Shown here: one piece after another, positions 34,215 to 45,991 of the stretch
How the letters are laid out: every line of letters starts with the position of its first letter
How positions within the stretch are numbered: position 1 is the stretch's first letter
NCBI GenBank assembly: GCA_963978905.1
Contig: OZ022261.1
Span: forward strand, 22,999,686 to 23,063,685
Length of the DNA: 64,000 bases
Source: Trichostrongylus colubriformis
Taxonomy: Eukaryota > Nematoda > Chromadorea > Rhabditida > Trichostrongylidae
Direction: 5' to 3'
Position numbers and translations under genes: made by a program
Notes under the pieces: model-generated
What the model was told of the DNA's origin: nothing
The model's database searches: none
Seen by the model: the letters and a program-made list of their open reading frames with translations, nothing else

Positions 34215-36608
34215 CTATTCTGACCAACCTATTAGGGATATCAGAGTATTGTATTTTAGACCTGAATACCTTAGCATTAACTTCCGCGTAAAACTATTCT
34301 GTACAGATTCCAGGGCCTGGATATCCTTTTTTGAGCATGGGTTAAAGACCGTAGTGCCGCACTCCAAAATAGGACGCACATAAAGTTTATATGAGCATAG
34401 CAGAGTGTTAGGGTCTTTAGTGCGAAGTGACTTGAATAAATTGAAAATTCTACGAGTACATTTGGCCACTACTGTTTTGTAATGCTTAGAGAAGTTTATC
34501 TTATAGTCGTAATGAAAGGCGAGATCTCGTACTTCTGGCACTGATCTCAGCTGGACATGACCTGCAAAATAGACGTAAGCGCATTACTTGTGTTTTATCC
34601 GAGGATAGAACTAGACTACTTGTGTTTTATCCGAGGATAGACCTTCGGACCACTCTACAACCTTGTCAATAGCAGCCTGAACGGCTTTGTCGGAGACAAC
34701 ATCTTCTACCACTTTGTACAACTTAATATCATCAGCGTAGATATTACACTGAACACCCAGACCCTGAAGCTCGTACGGCAGATCTGCAGTAAAGATATTA
34801 AACAGTACTGGGGAGAGAACACCTCCTTGAGGTACTCCACTACAAGCCATACGTATTGTCGAAAAGGCATCTCCTACCAAGATTTGAAACGTTCTATTAT
34901 CAAGAAAGTCTCTTATTCTATCAGAGCGTGAACGCGCAGATGTTTCAACCTATGAATTAGAACCTCGTGGGACAACTTATCAAACGCCTTACTGAAATCA
35001 AAATAAACCACATCCACATTCTTTTTTGAGTCCAATGCTATCGTCCAATCATTCATACAACAAATTAGAGATGTTTCAGTAGATCTGCCAGGGCAGAAAC
35101 CGTGGTGCGATTGAGAAATTATACCATGTTTCTCCATATGACTCAACAGATACTTTTTGATTACTTTTTCGAATACACTGGCAAAAATGGAAGTCAGACT
35201 CACGGGTCTGTAATTATTGGGATCAGACAATGGTTCCTTTTCAGGAAGCGCTAAAATTATTGAGTGCTTCCACTTGCACGGAACCTCACCGCGCATTAGA
35301 CTGAGATTAAACAAGAACTCAAGGGGACCACTGAGTTCGTGAATGCAGTGCTTTACAAACTTGAACGGTATATTCTCACTGTTAGTTGAGGCCGCCAAGG
35401 ACCATTTTAGCAAAATGTCGGCGATAGAGCTCTTATCGAACCATGGGGACGATTCACAGGCAGACTTACCGGGGATGGCCAATTGCGTCAAAGGAACAGT
35501 TGTTAGTACAAAGGCGTTCTCAAAAATGTCTGCTAATACCTCTGCCTTAGCATCATCAGTGATACCCTATGTGAGTTAACAGTCACCAGCGTACCTATTC
35601 TATGTTTGTCAGAAAGGCTCGTTCTGAGAATAGCATATAATGCTTTTAGACCACCTTTAGATAGTTTTTTACCCTCTACATACGCATAGTATTTATCCAG
35701 CTTCTTTAGCCACTTCCTACTGAAAGATTGAAACTTATTCCAAAAACACCAATTTTGAGAAACTACAGCCTTTCTCCATAAGTTTTCCCTTACTAGCTTC
35801 ATTGCCCGCAGGTATTTTGGCAATTGAAGTCCCTTACTTTGAACTTGCTGCTTAAGTGGTATGAACAGTTCTATAGCATGGTGCAGTATTGCCAGGAACA
35901 TTTCATACTTCCCATTTAAGCTAACAACGTTGTTAAAAGAACCCAGCCAGTCAACGCTTCTGAGGTACGCCCTCATCTCATCGAAGTTCGCATTCTTGTA
36001 ATCTCTACGCCAGACGATTGTCTCCGACAATCCACAGGAAGACGTAAGACAGACTTCACAGAGGAGTGGTCGCTGGTGTCTAATGGTAGACCTTTCTGTA
36101 CTGAGGATACTGCAGAACTGTCACTGCAAAAAAGCAAGTCCAAAAATGAAACACCCCTTGTAGGAAAAGGTACGAGCTGAACAAAGCCATGGGTACTAAA
36201 CATGTGGAGGCCTGTGGAGTTATTCAAGTGAGACTGGGATGCTTTTGGGTCAAACAGCTGAGGGAGATTGAAGTCACTCGCAATTACGCTAATAGGATTG
36301 CATGAACTCAAATCACTAATTGCCTTGCTGAGCTGACCAGTTTTAGACGATGAGCAAGATGGAGCTCTATAGACCGCAATAATTCTGTATTCTGAAGAAT
36401 GAAACATTATATCACATGCTAATATCTCGTACGAATCCTTAACCGACTCACAAAATATCACATTTGCCTTTTGAGGCCTTTTGACCATGACAGCAACTCC
36501 ACCACCTCTTTTTCGCAATCTGTCTGAGCGATAAACCTCATATTGTGTTGCAACCATACCAAGTAATAGAGCCGTGTCGATTTTAGAGTTCAACCATGTC
36601 TCCGACAA
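34215..36608 (-). pseudogene. LINE copy 2 ORF2: endonuclease and reverse transcriptase
   Basis: The endonuclease (36608-35973) shows MSETWL, RKRGGGVAVMV, a GDFNLP block changed to SDFNLP, and the DTSDHSSV end block. The linker is 36030-35533. The reverse transcriptase runs through 35491-34913 (NYRPVSLTSIFASVFEKVIK, YFDFSKAFDKL) and 34880-34611 (GVPQGGVLSPVLFNIF, then IYADDIKLY with the catalytic aspartates). The C-terminal part is 34541-33982 in further frames. A 25-base duplication (CTTGTGTTTTATCCGAGGAT...) around 34585-34640 also breaks the frame. Confidence 0.88.
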
Positions 36609-36956
36609 TATAGCTAGGTCGAAGTCTTCCTTACAAATAAATGCAACGAAAGCATCAGCATTTCTAACCAGCGAACGGATATTAGATAATAAACACTTTA
36701 CAAAAAATTGATCAAACCGCAGATTATTCGCAAGTTTTTCGGCAGAGAGTTTTTCAATTTGTCATGAGTAGAACAAACAGTAGGAGCATTAACGGAATTT
36801 GGACTATTCCCAGAATTAACGGAACCCGAGTTATTTGCTCTGTTGGCTAGATGCTTCGCGCAACTCGTCTCTTTCTTCTTTCGACAAAGATGGCCGGAGG
36901 AAAACCCCCCCCCCCCCTATTAACGAAAGAGCGCAGGCGCGGAGCCGGCCTGACCG

Positions 36957-37508
36957 CTAGCTTTTGAAATCTAGATGCAGGACAACTTTAATGAGACGAG
37001 GCCGTTCAGGATTAGGCCGGCCCATGCGGTAAACCGTGACGGGTACACATTCAATTTCTAAATGATTTAGCACCGAGTTGACTGATTGAAAACCATGATT
37101 TGCCCTATCAATAGATGAAGTAGATATCAACTCCGGTAAGCCAGCAATAACAACAGATCTCTGTTTTTCTACATCACTTTCACTAACAAACGAACGAGGT
37201 TCAGCAATAGAGGAATTAGCAACATTGATCTGAGACTCCTTTTGCTCAATGATTTTCCTCAACTTATCATTCTCTAATCTGAGCTTCTCATTTTATTCTG
37301 CAAAGGTATTACACCACCTCCTCATTGTGTCCATTTGGTCTTTAGTTTCTAGCAAAACATTCAAAAATAATTTAACATAGGCTGGCACTCCAGGCGCACT
37401 GCATTCAGCCAACAGCTTTGACCATTCTTCAGTTTTTTCCGGCTACGAGCAGTCAACGTGCTTCCTCTTTGTCGCTGGAACTGAGATCGATCGCAGTGGG
37501 CTGTTCAT
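36957..37508 (-). pseudogene. LINE copy 2 ORF1 with two in-frame stops
   Basis: From the Met at 37508 the frame reads MNSPLRSISVPATKRKHVDC, then a TAG (37445-37443), EEWSKLLAECSAPGVPAYVK, a TAA near 37288, a coiled-coil segment NEKLRLENDKLRKIIEQKES, and a nucleic-acid-binding domain of the LINE ORF1 type (RSVVIAGLPE, VYRMGRPNPERPRLIKV). It stops at 36957. The conserved tail (RPSLSKEERDELREAS-like) is readable beyond, near 36845-36890, after a C tract of about 14. ORF1 proteins coat LINE RNA. Confidence 0.78.
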
Positions 37509-37700
37509 GATATGTGACCAAACAATCAATTTTGATAATGCGGGCTGAGCGGGTACAAAGTTCAAGATTGTGACGACCAAAATCAGCAGAAGAAACCAGA
37601 ACACTGATAAAGAGAGCTTCCCTAAGACCTCGCAAAGTAACTCGTGAAAATACACCTGAACTGGTGGCTTATTAACACGCCATTTCAATTCCCACCACAA

Positions 37701-38610
37701 GGAATCTCGATGTCGAATGTCGAAGAAGCCAATGAGGTCGATAGATGAAATTGAGCTTTCAGACCAGAACAGCAGAAATAACTCTTAGTAGTCCGATAGA
37801 AGAGGCACAGTCAGTTCAATGAATGGAATAGTACCGGATACAGAAAGTCTTGAAGCTTTCTTGATGTCCGTGACAAGAGAATACCAGCAAAGAAGTCCGT
37901 GGTGGCGATCAATAGAGAGCAATGTCAGCCACCGCCGCTCAGTACGGATGTTGGCGGGAGAATGTATTTCCCTGGGCTTGTGGTGACATCTCAACACGGC
38001 ACCGTTTTACTGGAACAGAAGACGACCGAGAAGGGGAAGAAATCATGGCGACCAGTTATAGAAAATCAAGGATCAATAGGCACCCAAAATGATGACCTAT
38101 CGATTCCCACTCGATGGACGAACAAAAATTTACCGAAAGCGGTGGCGAAAAATTGCAATAGAAATCTATTTCCACCCCTCGTCACTGGGATGAACGCCGT
38201 CGAATAGAGCCGCCCGCCAGAAGTTGTTAGGTAATAAAGAAGTTGGTGAATAACGGAATGCTAGCACAGAAACAGGAAATATCCGCAGGGCTCAGTCGAC
38301 GCGGCCACCCACTGCTGGGGGCTTATACCTCTACTGGGTTGTGCAATAGAGTCGCTCCGTTTTAACTTTTCTCTATTCACAACAGCCTCTGTGTTTTTCT
38401 ATAAAAATCGTACATGTGGTCGAAGAAACTTTTCTCTGCTACACAAAACATTCTTCGTCCGTTGGTTTTTTGGATAATTAAGATTTTCAACATTTTTACG
38501 ATTAGGAAATGAAATATCCGGAGGCAAAAATATTGCTCTCAGCACCTTCTCTTCTCCGAATCTCGTCGGTGCTTCATCAAGCGGTTTAAATGGCCTCAAA
38601 CTGAAATATA
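37701..38610. other. Unassigned region
   Basis: No gene or clear repeat seen. May include the true 5' end of LINE copy 2. Confidence 0.4.
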
Positions 38611-39880
38611 AATGAATCTATCGATGATTCCGTATCCCCTTCATACTACTCGCTTAACGGAGGGTGTTGTGACTCACCGTCCGACCTCGAGTAAAGCAGC
38701 TCAAACCAAGCTGGCAGGAAGCCGCGCTGCACGCGCTCACGCTACACGCATACGCTCGCTTCCCACGCGTTCATGGGAAAGCCCGCCAAGTATAGAAGGT
38801 TCGAGAAGACTCTGTCTTCCTGCGTCTCACGATCTCGCTACGATTACGCGCCAAAGGCGCTTCAGTTCGTCACATGCCGTCTTGACAAAGCAGTCGTCCC
38901 TCGCTTCACACTCGACGCGCAGTATGCGATATACCATCAGCAGCGCCGTGAACCAGCGCGCAGTGCAATCGAATCCGATATTTTCCACTCAACTTCATTC
39001 ATGCATATTATCGCCAGACACGCCGAGTTACCAACCCAGGTAGTTTCCTCTTATTCCCTACTAGTAGCAATCGTAGTGTAAAATAGTGAAGTGCTTAGAT
39101 GTATAACCCTATTTTCAGTAATAACCGTAGTTCTCCATATGCAGGTAACCTTAGTGTACTCTATATTGATAGTGTTCATTATTATGTAGTTTTCATACCA
39201 CTCTTCGCATACATGTGGTCAATGTAGTTATAATAGTTCGTATTCATAAACTTGAGTGTTGTTCACTACTTGTCGAGGTATTCGGTTATCGATAGGCTTT
39301 AACATCACGCATGTAGTCATATCTGGCTTCTCGTTTAACGCATTGCACGTCGATCTTCGGTCCTACATTTCGCAACGCGCAGGACAAATCGATACTAGGC
39401 GCCGCAGAGACACGCAATCGATACCACACGCACGCATCGCAGCCGCACGCAAACGCAGAAGGGAAGAGAGACCTAATCGAGCCGCGCGACAGCAGCAGAC
39501 CACCATAGGTGCGGAGCATTCATTTGGGGGGCGCAGTTACTCCTTCCCTCAGTGTGTGGGCACCGGAATTCCCACGTTTTCCGTCGCGACTCGTAGGAAT
39601 CGCCGATGCGTACTCCACACCGTTAGGCGGGTCACGACAGAGGGAGTCACTTTTTAGATCTCCATCATAAGCGTAGAAGTGCAGGTGCGGGAATGCAGAT
39701 TTTCCCTCCCGGCTGTTCCAATCCCGTACTTGGGTTCTACCTTGTCGGTCAGAATTATCGCCAGTATACCAACTCCCGTGGCCAAAAAACTCGAAGTAGC
39801 CAAGTTCTTGATGAGTGACGCTCTCCTAGAGCAAGAGCAACGCCCTAGGGAGGCTGTCCTGTGACACGAATTCTACTACG
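38611..39880 (+). other. GC-rich, Arg/Ser-biased open stretch, unknown
   Basis: Overlapping plus-strand open frames of 143, 102 and 133 residues (38612-39043, 38773-39081, 39256-39657) are rich in Arg, Ala and Ser and match nothing I know. The composition differs from both neighbours. It lies directly upstream of an RTE relic on the same strand, so it may be that element's 5' region or another repeat. Confidence 0.35.
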
Positions 39881-39889
39881 ACCACCTCT

Positions 39890-41460
39890 TACACCCGCTT
39901 TGGTCTGCTGAAGACTGTCCGTGCCCAGTCCGGTGGGGCTGTACCAGCACACAGCCAAAGGCGAAGAAATCTCAGGACCGTAGGCTACCAGATGAGACGA
40001 ACGAGAGATGACCCATTGTCTTCGCTCACATCTGCCGCAGTACCAGCTTTCTACACACTAAGCTCCACAGATCAAGTATAAGGGGCCTGAGCGAAACAAG
40101 GCGGGAAGAGTTTTTATCATGCACAAGGGGTAGACGGAATGACAGTATTTCTGGGAGCCCGAAAAAATAACTCGACACATGAGGAGTTGGATTCATCGTG
40201 TCATCAGGGTTTTCTGATAACGTGTGAAATACAATATTACTAGCCACCTTCTTGTCATGTTAGCCTCTCGTCTCTCAGAGACATTGCAGCAACAGTTGTC
40301 GGGTAAGTCTCTAGCATATGGAATAGATATTTGTCGGGCCGCACTCTGTCGAGGAAGAGAACGGAGATGGACAGAGAGTAGCTAATTTTTGCGAGCTGTA
40401 TCACTTCACCTGGGCAGTAACGTCATGAATTGGACCTTTATGAAATCAAAAGATGATGAAAGAAGTATCGTTTGTACTCTCGTTCGATACGGGGAGCAAC
40501 CACCGGCTACTTCTTGAGTTACTTCGATCGTATCCTTCCACGTCTAATCCATATACGATCTAAGGCTTGCAAGTGCAGAGCAGTTCTAAAGCATTGACTA
40601 CGACAACTTCGTCCAAACATTAAAGCGAATCGGTGAGTGTTGTTGCAGTACAGCGCCAAATCGCAGCGCTGGCCGTATCAGAGCTTCCACTCGCGTTTTA
40701 TTGGGAAGACGTAGGAATATGGACTTGCAAGAAAACCACCTAAAATACACAATATTAAGCCGGTTATGCAGACAACGGATTACTTGAGACCATTGCAAAT
40801 CCGTAGGGTTAAGGATTCTAGACGAAGCACAAAGGAAAGTTGAGGCATACTAGAACAGTTATTGCCGAGCACCAGCTGATGATGCACGGCATGAAGGCTG
40901 CTATGGGTCTCGTTGAACAACGATACCAGCTCATGGGGCATTGGAGCTCATGGGGCATTGGCGGGACTCCGCAAAGCTAAATGAGCTGCATTAAGCTCCA
41001 TAAGATGAGCAACGGACAGGACCACAGATCCTGAACTTCTGGCACATCTCGTCAACTCTTCGGTACCATCCGCCCTCAGTTATGCCGGAGAAACATGGGC
41101 CTTGACAAAATCACAGGGAAAGCGGCTGAAGTTCGTTCATGCATCCATAGAGCGTCGATTTGTGGGCCTAACGTTGCGCATTCAAGAAGAGCTGAGCCTT
41201 CGCAATTCAGACACCAGGGCTACGTCATTAGTTAAAGACGTTCTGGTTCACGGTGATGAAGCTGAAACCTAATTCGCTGGACAAGTGATGAGAAGAAATG
41301 ACGGGCAATAGAGATCAACGACTGCGCGATGGTATCGTCGCGAGAAGAAACGACCACTCGTCCGGCCTCCTTCACTTGGGCAGACTTTTCGCGCACCGTA
41401 ACTACGTATATGACCCAGTGTCCGTTAATGCATAACGTACAGCGTGCAAGAAATGGTGTC
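39890..41460 (+). pseudogene. RTE-clade LINE relic with endonuclease and C-terminal parts
   Basis: Plus strand, many lesions. The N-terminal block is IVFAHICRSTSFLHTKLHRS (about 40018-40080), then GLSETRRREEFLSCTRG (catalytic-Glu region of the endonuclease). FDTGSNHRLL (about 40485-40515) corresponds to the SDHR end of the endonuclease. The polymerase core is missing. The C-terminal part is clear: SALSYAGETWALTKSQGKRL, ASIERRFVGLTLR and GQVMRRNDGQ (about 41060-41310). A 19-base duplication (GCTCATGGGGCATTGG) is at 40930-40968. Confidence 0.72.
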
Positions 41461-41995
41461 GCATGAGATTCGAGCCAGAATTTCTTGTTTCTTCGAAAAG
41501 GTATCGTAGTCAAATGCTACAACCGCATGTTTTGGAATATGGTTAATCTTTCGAAGCCCTTTCCCTTCGAAACATGACAGAATTTGGCAACACTCTTTGG
41601 AATAGCGTAGCAGCAAGCAATGACAACACAAATTTAGTGTTCGTGACGTTGTACATGTGCATGCACTTTTCACCGCTTCTTCACAATTTAAACAATGGCA
41701 GTATTGCTTAGAAAATACCCGCTCATTAGCGGGTTATATTATTAGTGATATTAAAACACTAACCAATTCTGGCAATAAGTGATACGTATGCTGTTCTCCG
41801 TATTCGGAAGGCATCCTAACAGCTTTAGCTCTCATAAACCGTCGCTTTCATATGACGCAAAAAGAAACGTCTCGAGTAGCTAAGTGCAACAATGGCGTTG
41901 CACGATGAAGAGAGAAAAACATTCTCTGTTCGTTATCTGTTGAGGTGGTCGTGCACTGAACAACGAAGACTCAAGATCGAGAGTAATGGAAAAGA
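41461..41995. other. Unassigned region
   Basis: Nothing recognisable. Confidence 0.35.
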
Positions 41996-42155
41996 AGTAT
42001 TAAGTATTATAAGTATTAGTATAGTATAGTAGTATTATAGTATTAGTATTAGTATATATACTAATACTAATACTAATACTATATATAGTATATATAGTAT
42101 TAGTATTAGTATATAGTATTATAGTATTAAGTATTAAGAAGTATTATATTAAACG
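41996..42155. repeat. AT-rich microsatellite (TATTAG/AGTAT units)
   Basis: About 155 bases built from AGTATT, TAGTAT and ATATAGT units. The units switch orientation in the middle (TATACTAATACTAATACTAA), so the tract is self-complementary and could extrude a hairpin. Confidence 0.92.
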
Positions 42156-42592
42156 CCGCGCTGACTAACGGGTCGTCTAGGCTATTCCATGTCGAAGCCT
42201 TCAAAATATCAAACAACTATGTGATTCAAAAAACAGGGACAGGTTCCATATCGCAGAAGATGCTCCATCGTATATACATGTACACTTTGTTTGTTCTGTG
42301 TTGTGTCCGGTGTCCGGAGGAGTGGACTGAAGAGAGCCCAGATTCTCAACCAGGCAGCCGCGATCGTTGTCCCGCCCCTCCACGGCGACTCCTCCGGCCG
42401 CATAACCGCGTAACGGCATACCGAGCTGCGGCGTCATCATAAGACACCAAGCCGCGTTTTTTTAATGCGATTTCCGCCACGTATGACGTCCTCTGAAGTA
42501 GAAGGTTCGTTTTCAGGGAACTTATACTCCCAGATCTCAGTATTCCCTTACCCCTAATGGTGCCTTTAAAAACTAGCTGTTTATCTCATCAT

Positions 42593-42822
42593 GGGAGTAT
42601 GTCATTAGGACAGAAAAATCGCGTGGCCGCGTATGGCGCGCGACGGGATGGTGCGAGCTACGCGCGCCATATTGGTTGAGTCCTGAAGCGATTACGCTCT
42701 GATTAAGGCGTAGAGCACCGTCAACGCATCATGACCATTCGAATAGGGCGCGCATAGCTCGTACCGTCCCGTCGCACACCGAATGCCGCAAAACGATCTT
42801 TCTGTCCTAATGACATACACCC
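42593..42822. mobile_element. Mutator-like MITE, 230 bp
   Basis: Long inverted ends (GGGAGTATGTCATTAGGACA left; complement of the right end GGGTGTATGTCATTAGGACA) remain similar over about 80 bases. An exact 10-bp duplication ATCTCATCAT flanks it (42583-42592, 42823-42832). No coding sequence. Its termini match the MITE in Mo25 intron 9. Confidence 0.9.
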
Positions 42823-42832
42823 ATCTCATCAT

Positions 42833-43672
42833 TACCTAAATCAGTATTTTTGTGCTCTAAAAAGACAAAATAATGACATAAAAAGTGAAAGAAACGATAG
42901 AATAACATGACAACATCCTAATTAAGAAATAATTAATTCTAAGGTAAAACTCTAAAGCGAGTGTTGCAATGTACGAAATCACATGCGAGAAACCCTCGGC
43001 GCCGCTCGCCGTGCGAAAATCCGACATAAGTGCACAGACCCCGGTAAAGGCAGTACACATGAATCAAGCGTCTGCGTATCTAGAAGAGCGACTCTGAAAA
43101 GATGTGGTATCGCGGACAAGATGGGCTTGTCCGAGATACGTAGGCAATGAAGAAAGTAGATGGGATCGATGCGATTGCTGTGCACATGCACTCACTGCCT
43201 ACTAAAAAACGAAGCCTTTTGTTTCTGAATGTCTATGTCTATTTATTCTGTTGACATTGAGAAAAGGCTTGTGGTATCAAATAGCAATGCGTGAAGGAAA
43301 TTATAGGCAAAGAAAAAGGGATCTGTTTAGCTAGAAAATCTTATCGAAGCCTCGTATCGCTTGCACACCCTCAGAATGCATGCTTGCACGAAGTAGATTG
43401 AAAAGTTTTCTATGACTACAAAGCTATCAATGTGTAACGAAACCGGCGTTGAAAAACGCGCCACAGGGCGCTATTTGCCCCCATGGCGCGCTTCCGTCCG
43501 AACTGCAAGCTTCCGTGGCCGAGCCACGCTTCGTTCATTTTGAAGCTTGTCTTCGGCCTGATGTAACCCTATTTTTGAATTATTTCCTCTTTACTGTTTT
43601 CTAGTGACATATTTTACTTGTTTACTTATAGAACTTCTTAATTGTGCATTTCTATACCTGAAAATCTCAGAA
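42833..43672. other. Unassigned region
   Basis: No gene seen. Only short, unsupported open frames. Confidence 0.35.
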
Positions 43673-43894
43673 GGGTCAAATAAAGTCGGGGGAAGACGCA
43701 ACTTTGCGTCAACGTCGATGCTCCTTTCCCTTACTAGGCTTAGGCTAAAATTGATATCCCTTCCTCCCACATTAAAAAGCATCTGTCAAAGTATAGGTCT
43801 CATCTGCTTTAGCCTAACCCTAGGAAGGGAAAGAAGCTTTGACGTGGGTGAAAATTTTGCCTCTCCCCCCCCCCCTCCCGACTTTATTTGACCC
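43673..43894. repeat. G-tract fold-back MITE, copy 2 (222 bp)
   Basis: Termini GGGTCAAATAAAGTCGGGGG and CCCGACTTTATTTGACCC are inverted copies. Inside, CTTTCCCTTACTAGGCTTAG faces TAACCCTAGGAAGGGAAAG. A C tract lies near the right end. Same family as 15379-15589. Confidence 0.88.
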
Positions 43895-43895
43895 G

Positions 43896-44095
43896 TAAAT
43901 ACATCTAGAAACTATATGAGAAAGAACAAAGTGAAAACTAAAAGGAAAAAACAATTCTATATTAGAAACATCTTCTTTTGGCACCATGCCAAGGCGTCAA
44001 ATTGGCGAGTTTGTGCAATGGCGGCCACTCAAGCTCGTCCACACTACGTCTGTTCTACCGTAAGCCAAAAATGCCCCCTCCTGGTGTCTTTAAAT
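43896..44095 (+). repeat. Dispersed repeat, copy 2
   Basis: Direct copy of 25914-26107. It abuts the MITE at 43673-43894. Confidence 0.8.
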
Positions 44096-44344
44096 GAGTC
44101 ATAGATTCGAAGCACGAAACCTTGACCGCTGTATTCATGCAGTTTCCTTCACAGTGGTTTTGTTATCAATGGTTTTATTAGGATAATAGTATACATAAAG
44201 CATAAAAAACATGAGCACATGAAAAGACCGCTAAAAGTGGTAATTGCGTTTCCCGAATTGTATCTTTCGCCAACAAAGTACTAGGCGAGGTATCATCTTC
44301 ATCTGTTACCGTTCCCTGCTAAAAACCCTACACCGTTACTGAAG

Positions 44345-44871
44345 AATCTCATGATTTTCCTCTTTTGAGCAATCTATGTAGTATTTGCTCACCGATGGCC
44401 GCGTGCAAGTATCCACGCCATAAAGAATCCGGCTGGATATACAGCGCTCCAAATTTTCGGCCGGGTGGGCGGGGCCACAGATCCTGTTTCGTCGTTCGCC
44501 GCGGTTGGGAAGGAAGAGTGGGACCGCTTACAGTCCATTTCCCGACGTCTGACAGGGCGAGGCCTAGACTTGAATGAACGTGTATTGATCTCTCCCACCC
44601 CGCCATACACTCTCACTCAAGTCTGTGGGCCACGCCCTGCCAGCCTTCGGGAACTGGACTGTACGTGACTTTCTATTTCCACAATGCAACTCCGACCGCG
44701 GCGGACGACGGAACGAAGGCAAACGTGCGAAGGCCCCGCCCACTCGGCCGAGACTTTGTGGAGCCGTATCATATGGAATTCTAACTTTTTCACAAGAAAC
44801 TTTGCATGCGGACCTTACTAGGCAAATACAACATAAATATATGGGTAACAAAGAGATTGTTATTCCGTGAA
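44345..44871. repeat. Fold-back family B, copy 1 (diverged arms)
   Basis: Left arm (44345-44440) and right arm (44785-44871, TTTGCATGCGGACCTTACTA) are imperfect inverted copies. Inner blocks TCGTTCGCCGCGGTTGGGA and CCGACCGCGGCGGACGACGG face each other. Related to 48628-49029. Confidence 0.7.
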
Positions 44872-44884
44872 CGATTCTTCGAGC

Positions 44885-45230
44885 ACGCAAAGCGTGATCG
44901 GCGCCATCCAACGCACCTTTGAAAGGACGATGCGAAGCCTTAGCCTGATACACGCAAATGCAGAGGGGAGTTCGGAGTGCTGAACTCCATCGTCGTCAAC
45001 CTTGATCAAAGGCGCTCGTATTTGTGAAGGAGTTAAAGATTAGATGAGCCGGACCCGTCAAGCACTATTGCGATGATCTTTGGACCAGAGCGGTTACCGA
45101 CTGGATTCCTCGGAATGACAAGCGAACACCTGGTTGACCGCTGAGTCAATGCTCAGACCTTTTCACGAAAGCTTTCGGCAGAGGAAACGAGGGCTGCGTG
45201 CCTCTAAAGCCAGAAGGATTCACGGACTAC
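44885..45230 (+). pseudogene. RTE-clade LINE relic (C-terminal tail)
   Basis: About 45060-45175 reads, across frames, as sequence like the RTE C-terminus (RAVTDWIPRNDKRTPG-type, then a W/CSDLFTKAF block). It is truncated and frameshifted. Confidence 0.65.
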
Positions 45231-45442
45231 TCTAACTCGCGACAGGGACGAATGTAGACATTACTTGCGCCCGCTCGAGACCCGCGATGAGCAACGGGAC
45301 GACCATGATACAAGTGATCAATGCGTTTGAGAAAGAGGGGAACCTGAGAAATCAAAGCAACAAACGAATCTAAAAATACGGAAGCGTTTGTACGATAAGG
45401 ATGATGCAAAGACGCGTAATTTTGGTAAACTTGGATCAATGT

Positions 45443-45991
45443 TTTAAAGACAGTGTTCGCGATAATATGGGTGACAGGGAACGCCAAAAGAAGGCATGCA
45501 CTTTAAAATTACGGGGCTGAAAGGCCGATCTATGGCGAAATCCCCCGCAAAAGGCGCCCCCTTCAGCTGTGGCGGAGGCGGCCTCGTCAGGGCAAGCCGC
45601 CTTGGACAAGGGCAGCCCGCCTCCTAGCGACGTGATTAGTGGGTGGTCAAGGTATAGTTGGTCAAGGAAATCGGCAGGACTGAAAGTATCGCATCGTGCT
45701 TTCTCACTTTTAGCTTGAAGCCACCGCATGAAAATAGATGCTGTCGCATTTCCGAACATCCCTTCATGATTACGTCTCGATAGTGCCAGTGGAAAACCTA
45801 TGCGGGCTACCCGCGTCTTGACGGAAAGGTCGTCCGCGCCTAGAACCAACGGTGAGAAGAGGTCCTACTTCTCGAGTTTTTGGCCATTTCCATCCGTTTT
45901 TTCTCCACCTTCCTGTTACTAGACATCTCGGCTTTCATATTCACTACTTCCTTAACTTTTCATCCGGATTTTCGCGAAAGCTGCCTTTAAT
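45443..45991 (-). repeat. Repeat family A, copy 3 (inverted)
   Basis: Bounded by TTTAAAGACAGTGTTCGCGA and GCGAAAGCTGCCTTTAAT. Contains the GC-rich block (GCGAAATCCCCCGCAAAAGG at 45535) in reverse orientation to copies 1 and 2. Confidence 0.75.

Larger units (their letters stand above)
33823..37700 (-). mobile_element. CR1/Jockey-like LINE, copy 2, nearly full length
   Basis: Same family as copy 1, in the same orientation and immediately upstream of it on the minus strand. The plus-strand tail TTTTTTATTTATTTATTTAG lies at about 33826-33845. Both ORF1 and ORF2 are present but interrupted. The 5' boundary near 37700 is an estimate from the ORF1 start at 37508. Confidence 0.87.
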
